From Scatophagus argus (lineage: Eukaryota; Chordata; Actinopteri; Scatophagidae), in contig NC_058494.1 of the NCBI RefSeq assembly GCF_020382885.2, forward strand, positions 28,499,225 to 28,563,224: a stretch of 64,000 bases of DNA, given 5' to 3'. The notes below the pieces were generated by a model, which worked only from the letters and a program-made list of their open reading frames with translations, was not told where the DNA came from and ran no database searches. Both the position numbers and the translations under genes were made by a program. This document shows, in pieces, positions 50,201 through 60,826 of this stretch (its first letter is position 1; the number at the start of each line of letters is the position of its first letter).

Positions 50201-53200
50201 GCAGCCTTTGACCTTCAACCTGAAGGTGTCAGTGGCCAGAGCTCACCTGTTCAGGAACCTAAAGCAAAGCAAAAGACAAGAAAAAGGTTTGTTTGGACAG
50301 TTGATGGATCTGTGTTGTCCCATCAATCATGCTTCACTCCTCTGGACCTTTTTCTTGATCTGTTCTTAAACCTAAAGCAGACCACAGTTCTCACCTCGTA
50401 AATGGCAAACCCAATGGTGTGCATGTCCTCTCCTTGTTTCCGGAGCTTTCTGCGGTTCTTCTGGATCAGACCAACCACAAAGCTGCATCCCACTTCTCCA
50501 TCATCTGGGTCATCATCGTCCTCATCCAGTTTGATAATAAACTGAGGATTCATCCAGAATGTGTCTGCAGAGGAAGAAACAGCTTCCAGTTACATGAAGA
50601 CCATCAGTGCACATTGGGAAACTCTTTAAGACTCCAGCTCCTTCTGATGGGGTCAGTCTTGATCCGGGCTGGAGTACCTTCAGTTGGGTTTTTCCTTACT
50701 CACACATATCTTTTTCATTTTAACTATTAGCGTATTAGTACTTACAGGGGTGGTTCCTGCAGCCTCCAGCGGTGGATCCTCTCCTCCACGTGCCATCGAA
50801 TTTGCTGACACTCCAATGTTTAACAGAGTCATCTTCGATGGCGTCTGGGGTCAGAGTGCAAACCTCAATACGAGAGTAGTGACGCAAGAAGTCGTTGAAG
50901 GACATCCTGCAGAGAAAGGACAGCTAGGAGATCTCAGTCACCATGAACACCAATATCACAACCACTTCAGGACCTGACAGATCAGTACAGGAGGTTTAGA
51001 TGGTAGTAAGTTCTGCTAACATTTCAGACACTCTACCTACCAGAACTCTCCGTCCTCTGCGTTGGCATGTGGACAGTCGCCCTGCACTGAGTTCCACTCA
51101 GACGATCTGTGAGAACATAACCACAACGTTCTTAAAAGAGAACAGACTTTATGCAACTGGTTACAAGAAAACCTGCTGTGGTTCCGTTCTGGGGTGCAGC
51201 CTGGCTCTGGGGTGAGAAAGAGGAGGATGCTGCATGAAGCATCATGGACTCCCTGTGAAGTGCTGGTCACACACAGGATCGCCTTCAGACATCCACCTAC
51301 AGCTCATTTCACTCATGCACAGATGGACAGCAGGACAGGCTGAGGTGGATCTAATCTCACCTCAATCTGTACGTCATTTAAATTCGCATTGCTTCAAAAT
51401 TCCTCTTGTTTCCTCTAATCTCTTCTCTCATTGTGTTTATATATCATGTTCTGTCAATGAAATACAGGATTGTAAAGTATAAAACTCAAAGTCAGTCAAA
51501 CTAATTAGAGGACGCTCTAATGAGACTGACTGCTCATTAGTGGCTAATACAACAAAGACATCTCAGTGTCATCCTGTCTCATGTCTCATCTCATTTCATC
51601 AGTTTCTTTGTGAATATAATTCATTTTATCCTATCTCTCATCTCTTTACATCTGGCTGGATCCAATCCAGTCTTGATTTGTCTCATCTACCCCAGTTTCC
51701 TCATGTCTTCTGTAAAAGTCGTGATATCTCATTTCATACAGTAACTATTCTTGTTTGACAGGTTGTGTGTGAGCTGGTTTGGTTACCCGTCGCTCCACGC
51801 TCCAGTCCACTCCACCTGACCCCATGGGTTCCTCATCCTCACCAGCTTCTCCTGCCGGCCCCGGTAGTTCACCTGGAAACACGACAACAAGGTATCATCC
51901 TCCTCGTCTTTCTCGCCATCTCATTCTCATGTCGTTTAATCTGAAGGAGGCGACTTTACCTCCACAGCCCCCGTCAGCGAGTAGGCGTGGCCTTTCACCA
52001 GCTTCTGACGGGTGACGGCCTCTGAGTCCGCAGCGCTGGTGATCTGCAGTGTAGCAAGAACGAGGACAGTTTAGTCTTCAATTCAATTTTATTTATTTAG
52101 CACCTTTTACAATCAAAATTGTCTCTAGGTGCTTCACAGAGACCCAGAGCCTGAACCCTCGAGCAAGCAGACAGTGGCAAGGAAAAACTCCCTTTTAACA
52201 GGAAGAAACCCTGAGCAGGACCCGACTCACAGGGGAGAACCATCCTGCTGATAGTCGGCTGGGTGAAGGAGGAGAAGAAGAGGTAGACAGGACAGAGAGG
52301 ATGAAAGAGAGAGAGAGAGAGAGAAACATGCAGTAAACATCATACATTACAAAGGACAGACATGACAGGTTGTTATAACTGGAATTCTGGAGATTATGTA
52401 TTGTATGTATTTGTTTTTTAGCTGATATGTTGTTCATCACAGTCATCAACAGAGAGCAGGAGTTAACCCTAACTCCTAACTCCTCATCTTGAAGTATAAA
52501 GATAAGACATTTAGTTTCATCTCTTGTATCCGCTTCTTAATTTCCATCTCTGGAAGCAGTTTTTCCAGCTCTTCTCGGTTCAGGAGATATCTGTTTCATT
52601 TTCTCCTTCAACTAAGTTGTTTTTGCAGTAAATACTGACAAGCTTCGCTGTAACATGATAATTTCCTCCCAGTGAAGATGAGAGACAGAGTGAACATAAT
52701 GAAGACTCACATCGATGGAGCAGCCCAGCAGGGCTCCAGCTTCCAGGGCCTTCTTGATGATCTGGAACAGGTTGGAGGGGGGTCGTTGGAGGTCGAAGTT
52801 CTCAGCAATGCCTCCAGTGAAATCTTCAAAGCCCTCGGTGGTGGACCCGCCAGACAAAGCTTCATAGCAGCCGTTCACTCTGTGAGGAAAACACAGAGAA
52901 GAGCACACTAAACACTAAACGTTAACTACAGCCAGGACAGCAAAGCGTTTGTGCTGTCGCCTAGTGGTTGATTCATGTTGTGACCGCTATGTATGCAGAT
53001 TATCCAGATCTTTACGATGCAATAGAGTTGCCTCCTGGTTTAGATATGTGTTCAGATTCGGGTGACTTAGATTACCTGAGGATCACATTATCACCCATAG
53101 AAGATGTTCCTTCTAACTGCAGAACTTAGCCGAGAATCATCATGTGTTTCTTGACTATCAAAGTCATCCAGTGACATTTGTTCATCCATGGCTACACTAA

Positions 53201-54625
53201 AAACAGGAACTGCTAACAGTTTTAACGGCGACTGTGTCACTAAATGTGAACAAATATATTAAAAATCAGTCAGTCAGACTCAGGTCTTGGCCTGCTGTGG
53301 TCTGTGAACAGAAGGTTGGTCTTACTTGGCGTAGGCCTTCTCCAGAAGGGCGCTCCAGAACTCCCTCCCCTCCGCTGAGTGGACGAACATCAGCTCTCCA
53401 TCTTTGACTGGCAGACGGTCATCGATCACTACGTCCACCCACTCACCAAACTGCCAGAACTACACACAGACGAGGAAACAATCACATACACAGTGTCGAT
53501 GTTTACTTCAGAAGTCTCTCCTAAAAGTCTGAATTCGTCGTCCTGTCCCCAGCAGAGTGGAGCTCAGCTCACACAGCACTGAGGCTGCAGTGGAGAACCG
53601 GGTGAAGTAAAGGTGGTGTTTTACTTCCCCCGGCTTCCTCTGCAGCTGCTGTTCTGTTACATAAACACTGAGATCTTGTTAAGCTCATAGGGAGCTGACA
53701 GGCTACTGTAAAGTAACAAAAACACAAATTATTCCAACAGAGTGGTATCTGTTACTACAGTCTGAAGACCGTCGAGCTCCTCAGCAGCAGTGGGAAGATG
53801 GAAACTGATCTGATCAATGGAAATGTTCCAGTGTTAGCAAGAAAGGCTGATCAAATACGAAGACATTAGGAGCGTCTGACAAAGCATTTCTATTGGACTG
53901 AATGGAACTTAGGAACTTGCTATGAACTCAGACTGGACATACTGCAGGGCTTTTGGAGTTCCTCAGGGTTAGGCCCCCGGATTATTTTACTTTGCTTTCA
54001 TGTCTCCCCTTGGACATAAACTACCCAGAAACACTACAAACATATTTATACTTACTTGGAATGAATTTTCATTCGTGGATGAATGGCTCCTTTAACATAT
54101 TTGAAAGTAACTGTGTGTTAAAGTGGGTTAATTTGTCTCCACAGTTCAGGTAGACTAACAGCACTAATGTCACATTTCTGTTACCTGGAAGTGAAAGATG
54201 CCGGCGTAGTCGTCACCGAAGCCCTGGTCGGTGGGAACGACTCTGGCCATCACATACTCATTGAGCGTCAGTGAGGCAATGGCTGCCAACAGCCAGCAGT
54301 CACCTGGACACACAGGAAAACAATCAGAAAGACTAAAACTGACTCACTGCAGCCCCCTACAGGCAGCAGAGCTTATTACAGACAACCAATTCAATTCAAT
54401 TCAGTTTATTTATATGGCACCAATTCACAACAAAAGTTATCTCATGACACTTTCCAATTAGAGCAGGTCGAGACCAAACTCTTTAATTAAACTGTAGTAC
54501 AGAGAGCCCAACATTTCCCCTCGAGCAGCACTTGGCCACAGTGGAGAGGAAAAACTGACTTTTAGAAGGCAGAAACCTCGGAGCAGACCCCGACTCAAGA
54601 TGGGCGGCCATCTGCCTTGACCGGT

Positions 54626-54671
<46 letters not shown>

Positions 54672-55698
54672 AGGAGAGAGAGAGAGAGAGCAAGGGAGAG
54701 AGGCAGAGGGGGTGGGGTGTGAGAGAAGGAGCACACAAGCAGAGATGCATAGCAGCAGTAATAATACCAGAAGTATCGGAACTGTAGATAACACTGAGAT
54801 CTACAGAGCTGATCCTCGAGAGCCGTAAGAAGATCAAGAGCCTTGAACAGAGTCCAACACATGAAACATCCATGATGAGAGGCCACAAGCATCAGCGGCC
54901 GTGAACGTCTCAGTAACAAAGCAGCTGTAGTTTGGTTTAGTCCAAACAGCAGCCCGAAGCCCAAAGACTCTTCATTTATTGTCAGGAACAACAAAGAAAG
55001 CAGCAGATCCTGACAGTTAAGAGGCTGGAACCAGCAGATGTCTGGCCATTCGACTATCAGAAGGGATGGCAGCCAATTTTCCTTCAATCAACTAACTGAT
55101 TGATCGTTGCACCTCGAATCTCAAATTTGTTTCTTTGTCTTGGTTCTTCTTCATTTATTAAGAGTTCAGCACTGATCTGTAAAAAAATATTTTTTATTCC
55201 AGGATTGCTAAACTCTTATTGGTGCAGACCTGCATGACATCATCACCCAGGCTTCATATGACAATACGTAACGCTTGGATAGAAAAGCTCTTTGAGGATA
55301 AATAAAGGAATTCTGATTCTGATTCTCAGGCGACAGGAAGTGGAAAAAGCAAAAAACTACAATAATGGACCAGGTGTGAGAACCAAACTATTTTCATTGC
55401 TTAAGAATAAAAAGCTTCAGAGGAAGTTCAGTCAAACTAAAAACAAATTTAATGTAAGATAAAACAGCCTGTGGCTCTTCTGTACTTGTCTGACCACAGA
55501 TAGTCCAGGCGAGAGGTCTCACTCTGGTGCAGATTCCTGACTGACGAGGTGAAAGCAGAGAAACCTGAGGGAGAATGTGTTTCTGCATGTGGAAACAAAA
55601 CTTGAATGTGAGTTACACAACAGAGAATCTGCTGCTGTGGTTTAATGAAGGCACGACATGCTGGTGAGTCACGCACCACAACACTGTGTGTGTGTGTG

Positions 55699-55729
<31 letters not shown>

Positions 55730-58076
55730 ACGCGTCAGGGTGTGTCCTCAGTGGTTTACTGAACATATCTTCACTCGCTCTCTCCCTCTCTATCTCTGAT
55801 GTTTGGCTCTTTGTCTCTCGCCCTCTAACAATAGCTGATAGTTGGCAGTCCACTTCCTGTCCTGCTCCTTCCTGCTCAGCCAATCAGGGCCCAGGCTGGC
55901 AGCGCCCTCTAATTAGAGCAGGATTCAGATTCTCAGCTGGCTCACATTAACTTCTCTGGGTGTGCTGTAAACAAGGTGTGGTGTCTGAGTCCAGGAATAT
56001 TGTTCATGTTGGACACGAGATGTCTCCTTTCATTTGATTTCCTGTCTCATTTCAGACTGGGCTCTGATTGGCTCCAGGCTAGCCCAGATGCAGGTGAGTC
56101 GCCGACTGGCAGAAACTACGCAGAGTGTTTACAGTGAGGCTGTGCACAGCCCCGTAAAAACTGTGGTGTGTTCACTGACAGTCAGGATAACTCACCCAGA
56201 GCTCCCTGGCAGATGTCGGTCCTGGTGGCTCCACCCATGATGAACTCAGGATTCGAGACCAGTTCCTGGTGGACAGGAAGTCAAAAGCACTGAGATTAAA
56301 ACAGACATGAACTGAGTGGACTCTACAGACTGATCCTCCTGTTTTGGGCCCCCTCAGGACTTGAGCCCAGTTCAGTGAACAGCCATCATCAGACTGTCCA
56401 CTCTGGTATGGAGTCAGTCTCAGTCCAGTCTGAGTCTCAGCTGCAGTCGTCCAGCGGAGTTGTGTTTTTCCTGTTTAAGTAATTTCTTAAATTCCTGAGA
56501 TGTTTGAGTGAAGTCGACCTTCGGTTAATGTCAGTTTTGAAACGTCCTGCGGGCTCCACTGGACTGTGAACACATCCTGCATTGTACTCAGAACTACTTT
56601 ACTACACGTTTGTACACATTTTACCTTCAGAAGGTGTGCAGTTTGTGCAGCTCAGACCTGCCTGAGTCACCCCCCCTCATGTGCTCGCTACTTCCTGCTT
56701 CTGAAAATACTCCGAGTGACACATCAGCTCAGTACACACACTTTTTGACATAAACAGTACAGTAACTTTACAAGCAGCAGGAGTGTGTGTGTGTGTGTGT
56801 GTGTGTGTGTTGCTCTGTGTGCGTGTGTGTGTTACTCTGTGTGTGTGCGTGTGTGTGTGCTGGTTGTTCCTCAGGGTGTCTCTCAAACCAGGAACCTCCT
56901 CCCTCTCTGAAATCGTAGTGACTCATCTGACCGGTATGCAGGATCTCTGACTGAGTGACTCACTGTGTGCTCAGATGGGTTCAAGTCAAAGCAGCAGTGA
57001 ACACATGAAGGTGAATTCAGGACGTTTGTCATGTTGGAGCTGATCTAACTGGTGCGACTGACCCTCCGGTCTACAGCTCTGGGATCAGCTCCGACACGCT
57101 GGCTGACCAGAACTGGTCTGAGTGCAAGAGCTTCTGACTGGAACCGGTTTCCAGCAGACACATTGGGATCCCACACACACGTGACGGACCAACGGCTGCT
57201 GGTGTGTCGGCTGTTTTCACGTGTTCAGTGTGTGTGTGAAGACAAAGCTGAAGAGGAGTCTAATAAACAAACAGATAAACAAACCTGAAGAGTGTACACT
57301 TCATGTTTCCACGTTCCCCCTGCACAGTATTTCTACAGTACACAACTGCAGTACTATGACAGTGCCGTGTACTGGGACTGTGGACTGTGACTGTATGTCA
57401 TGATTTCTGTCCTCCAGGATTTTTATGTTTGTACAGCAGGCTGTAGTTTATTACAGTCCGGTGCTGTGGTGATGACGAGGTCACGTGATGTTGTGTCGTC
57501 TGTACGGAACAAATAAAATAAGATCGAGAGACAAACTTCTTACTTCACATCTGACGTCTGTTTACTGATCAGCTGATTAACACCTGATCCATATCTGATT
57601 GCTGTCTGGGTAATACTTCTGGTCTTTCTGTAGTGTGTCCGATGAAGTGGTTTCTGAGGGTTTCTGGTGTGTTTTTCCGTCCGGGTGGAGCAGCAGCAGC
57701 TCTGAGTCGCCTGCAGGTATCCTGCCAACACCCCCGCCCCCCCCAAACACACACCACCACCACCACCACATAACGCCCCTCCAGCTCCACCCACCCATCC
57801 TGAACCAAACGCAGATCCAGAACCAGGCCCGGGTCTTACCGTGGGCCTCTTCCAGGTGACTCCCCGGACCTTGTAGGAGCTGCGGCCCAGCTCGTTGAAG
57901 CCCAGAGCCTCGGGCGCGGCGGGGAACGTCGGGTCGCAGAAGAGTTCCCCGGCCGAGAGGCACTGAGCTCTCAGAGCCGCGAAGTCCTGGTTCAGGTATC
58001 GCGTCGCGTTGGCGTTGGTACCGAAGCCCGCAGCCAAGGCCCGCTTCTTCGCCAGGGTGGAGGCCACGCCGGACAT
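44272..58076 (-). CDS. capn2: Classical calpain large subunit, CAPN2 (m-calpain) type, complete (21 exons)
   Basis: Calcium-activated cysteine protease, 697 aa (human CAPN2 is 700). Exons 5' to 3', all in phase: 58076-57840, 56265-56196, 54303-54185, 53459-53326, 52879-52711, 52043-51960, 51872-51787, 51106-51041, 50906-50746, 50564-50395, 50258-50247, 49611-49400, 48990-48954, 48125-48060, 47918-47861, 47783-47719, 47197-47129, 47045-46967, 44931-44815, 44514-44456, 44295-44272. The catalytic triad falls at Cys105, His262 and Asn286, the same numbering as I recall for human m-calpain. The start [19 protein letters not shown] parallels MAGIAAKLAKDREAAEGLG of CAPN2. The C2-like segment has [14 protein letters not shown] and [17 protein letters not shown]-hand loops include [15 protein letters not shown] and [12 protein letters not shown]. 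The C terminus is WLNFAMI. Exon 8 is 66 nt instead of the usual 75, so the loop before EDGEFW is three residues short. The subtype name is inferred from the termini. Confidence 0.9.
45324..45362. repeat. (GAA)n microsatellite
   Basis: About 12 uninterrupted GAA units in the large intron between calpain exons 46967-47045 and 44815-44931. On the gene's strand it reads (TTC)n. Confidence 0.95.
46499..46690 (+). repeat. Interspersed repeat, family R1, copy 1
   Basis: Begins with attcaattcaattca, then gtttatttctatggcgccaa, ttcacaacaaaagttatctc, and a conserved block ending gagaggaaaaactgcc. It shares over 150 bp with 54387-54560 and the first ~90 bp with 60595-60691. It has no coding capacity. 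I cannot assign a transposon class. Confidence 0.8.
52079..52330 (+). repeat. Diverged relative of repeat family R1
   Basis: Same architecture as R1 but much diverged: ttcaattttatttatttagc, then tgcttcacagagacccagag, a ggcaaggaaaaactcccttt block, caggaagaaaccctgagcag, and a terminal (GA)n run at 52308-52325. It lies in the intron upstream of exon 52043-51960. Confidence 0.65.
54387..54800 (+). repeat. Interspersed repeat, family R1, copy 2, with (GA)n expansion
   Basis: The copy starts with caattcaattcaattcag and follows the 46499 copy for about 170 bp, then continues with agaaacctcggagcagaccc and a (GA)n tract (54631-54717). Repeat-derived sequence may extend towards 55020. It is the longest of the family in this window. 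Confidence 0.75.
55290..55330 (+). mobile_element. Short LINE-type 3' tail
   Basis: The sequence ggataaataaaggaattctg followed by attctgattct repeats resembles the 3' terminal repeats of fish LINEs. The insertion is short and has no coding part, so the assignment is weak. Confidence 0.4.
55685..55728. repeat. (GT)n microsatellite
   Basis: About 20 GT units with one interruption, in intron 2 of the CAPN2-type calpain. Confidence 0.9.
56783..56860. repeat. Compound (GT)n microsatellite
   Basis: Three (GT)n blocks separated by tgctct- and tactct-like interruptions, in intron 1 of the CAPN2-type calpain. Confidence 0.9.
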
Positions 58077-58403
58077 GATGGAGGCGAAGAAGAAGAGCAA
58101 AATCCGGAGGGAGAAAAGTTAGAAAAAGTTAGCAGACTCCGCAGCTTGATAAAGTTTTCCTCTCAGAGCAGACTTTCAGTCGGACCTCCGCCCCAAAATC
58201 AGAGCGGCAGAGGAGGAGGAGCCTCAGACTGCCTGCGGTCAGCCAGAGTCTCTCCACCCCTTCTGAGAACTTCTGGAGCAAGAAGCCGAGTCTCGTCAGA
58301 CAGCAGCAGCCTCGTCCTCACCGCCGGGACCAGTTTATTACGAGATTATTAGACACATATAGACACACCACGCAGAGGAACGGCGAGAGGGAAGAGCCGA
58401 CAC
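58077..58403 (-). promoter_or_regulatory. Upstream region of the CAPN2-type calpain
   Basis: Sequence immediately 5' of the start codon, GC-richer than its surroundings near 58180-58330, with no TATA box at a convincing spacing. It is inferred to hold the minus-strand promoter and 5' UTR. No specific transcription-factor site is claimed. Confidence 0.35.
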
Positions 58404-58705
58404 ACAGCAGACACAACACAACAGACGCTACACGACACAACACAGCAGACACAACAGACACGACACAACAGACGCTACACGACACAACACAGCAGACACA
58501 ACAGACACGACACAACAGACGCTACACGACACAACACAGCAGACACAACAGACACGACACAACAGACGCTACACGACACAACACAGCAGACACAACAGAC
58601 ACGACACAACAGACGCTACACGACACAACACAGCAGACACAACAGACACGACACAACAGACGCTACACGACACGACACAACAGACACAACACGACAGACA
58701 GTTTC
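58404..58705. repeat. 47-bp tandem satellite between head-to-head calpains
   Basis: The marker gacgcta recurs at 58424, 58471, 58518, 58565, 58612 and 58659, giving an exact 47-bp period. The unit is made of acacaaca and gacacgaca blocks and has almost no T on the plus strand. About six copies are nearly identical, which suggests recent expansion or ongoing homogenisation. Confidence 0.95.
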
Positions 58706-59149
58706 TCAAAGTTTATACTTAATAACACAGAAGTAAAACATCTGAAAAAGTCAAAGCTTCCTGCTTTAATTCTGACCTAATTCTGAGTCTGACCCTGATT
58801 CTGGTTCTGATCCTGACCCTCGTCCTGACCTAGGGTCAGCTCTTCCGCCCACCTGTCAGTCCAGACCCTGAGTCCTGTCTGAAGGCTAAGCAGGGTGGAA
58901 GAGGACCTCTGCAGGATGGGGGACAGTATGGAGGGTTTGAGCCTCACCTGGTCAGTAGGGGGAGACAGAGGGCTGAGGGATTTCTGATCCAGTTCAGCTC
59001 AGCTGCATTGAGGCCTCACACTGTCACTCAGTGGTAAGGAGTCCAGGTGAACTGAGGTCTCTGATCCTGAGCTTTCTCAGCTGGGGTGGAGTCAGAACCT
59101 GTGAAGTCTGAACTGTAGGTCCAGCGAGACCAAGCTGTGACACTTTGGG

Positions 59150-59850
59150 TTCAGAATCAAAATTCTTTAATTAACCCCGAGGGGAAATTATTTTTTTTAC
59201 AGACTTTGCACTTGCAGTTTTCCCGACCAAGAAAGAAAAGTGAAAGATATCGAAATAGGATAAACAACAAGATAAGTAAAAATCTAAAAGTACAGGTATT
59301 TACATGTGTACATATATACATTGTAAAAGTATGTGTGTCTGTCAAAGTGCTGAGTTTAACAGTTTGATGGCGACAGGCAGGAATGATTTCCTGTGTCGCT
59401 CTGTGGTGCATCATGGGAGTCAGAGTCTGTTGCTGAACGAGCTCCTGTAGCCGATCAGCACATTGTGGAGAGGCTGAGAGGGAAAGTCCAGCATCGTCCT
59501 TATTTTGGACAACATCCTCCTCTCAGACACCACTGTCAGAGAGTCCAGTTCCTCTCCCACAACATGGTGGCCTTCTTGATGATTCTATTGAGTCTGTTAG
59601 TGTCCCTCACCCTCAGGCAGCTGCCCCAGCAGACAGCAGCATATGTGATGGCACTGGACACCACCGACTCGTAGAACATCCTCAGCATCGTCCTGCAGGT
59701 GTTGAAGGACCTCAGCCGCCTCAGAAAGTAGAGGTGGCTCTGGCCCTTTCTGTAGACAGTGTCCATGTTCTTGTACCACGTTTGTGGTCCAAGTACACCC
59801 TCAAGTATTTGTACTCCTCCACCACCTCCACAGTGGCCCTCTTCAGGGGT
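59150..59850 (-). mobile_element. Non-LTR retrotransposon 3' fragment between calpains
   Basis: On the minus strand: VEVVEEYKYLRVYL, a frameshift, then KGQSHLYFLRRLRSFNTCRT and an AVCWGS block, remnants of the reverse transcriptase C terminus. The 3' end is a TTAATTAAAGAATTTTGATTCT-like tail near 59150. It is 5'-truncated and broken, and comes from a lineage different from the 26942 copy. Confidence 0.8.
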
Positions 59851-60165
59851 TCAGGTGTGTTTCAACACCTCACTGACTGTTTACTCTCTTAATAATTCAG
59901 AGTCAACTGATATCACACAACTCCCTCACCTGGACCAAAGCTCCGCCCCCTTATGTCTGGCCACCCTTATACCTGAAACACACACTCCTTCACTACAGCT
60001 CACCTTTGCGTCACTCTTCACTCCTCAGCAGACTCTCAGCAGACCGAACACTTGGGTGACACCAGCAGACTGTTTGCTGACTCTGGGTTAGATCTTGGTC
60101 AGATCCTTTCAGCAGACCCTCTGGGCCACTCAGCAGACTGTAAGACTTTGAGGTGGACACTCAGG

Positions 60166-60793
60166 ATGGCGAGCACAGCAGCAGAGTTGGCCAGGAGGAA
60201 GGCCCGGTACGAGGAGGGTGCCGGCAGCTGGGCCAACGCCGTCCCCTTCAACCAGCAGGACTTTGAGAAGCTGCGGAGCAAATGTTTGCAAACCGGTTCT
60301 TTGTTCTGCGACCCCACGTTCCCCGCAAACTGGGACTCACTGGGATACAACCAGCTGGGACGCTACTCCTCCAAAACCATCGGAGTGGAGTGGAAACGAC
60401 CCACGGTGTGTGTGTGATTATTTTCGTTAACTTTGAACGAAAGTTTTGATTGAACATTTAGTCTATAGAAGGTCAACAAGCTCAGTTTCTCAGAGTCCAG
60501 GGTCCTGCAGGAGTCCTGTCAGCTGATCTGAGGTCAGATATAACAGGATGACAGGTACAGGGGACAGTTTACTGCAGTACTCTGAGTACTTTAATTCAGT
60601 TCAATTTAATTTATTTATACAGCTCCAAATCATAACAAAAGTTGTCTCATGACACTTTCCAATTAGAGCAGGTTGAGACCAAACCAAACTCAATCACCTG
60701 CTGTCTCATCCAATCAGGAGCTGAGTTCTGATCCTCAGTTCATTGTTGACGGGGCGAAGAGGACAGACATCTGCCAGGGAGTTCTAGGTGAGA

Positions 60794-60826
<33 letters not shown>

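Noticed and set aside
54458..55087. 209-codon minus-strand open frame rich in Leu and Ser
   Set aside because: It runs through the R1 repeat and its (GA)n tract, which reads as Leu-Ser repeats. No splice or family support.
58318..58515. Cys/Val-rich minus-strand open frame
   Set aside because: It is a translation of the 47-bp satellite and changes with the array, not a gene.
58404..58705. Regular repeats that could suggest a CRISPR array
   Set aside because: Units are contiguous with no unique spacers and the genome is a vertebrate. It is a satellite.
59757..60165. Longer N terminus for the third calpain (open frame from 60052)
   Set aside because: The upstream residues have no calpain similarity, and the start at 60166 gives the usual 80-codon first exon.
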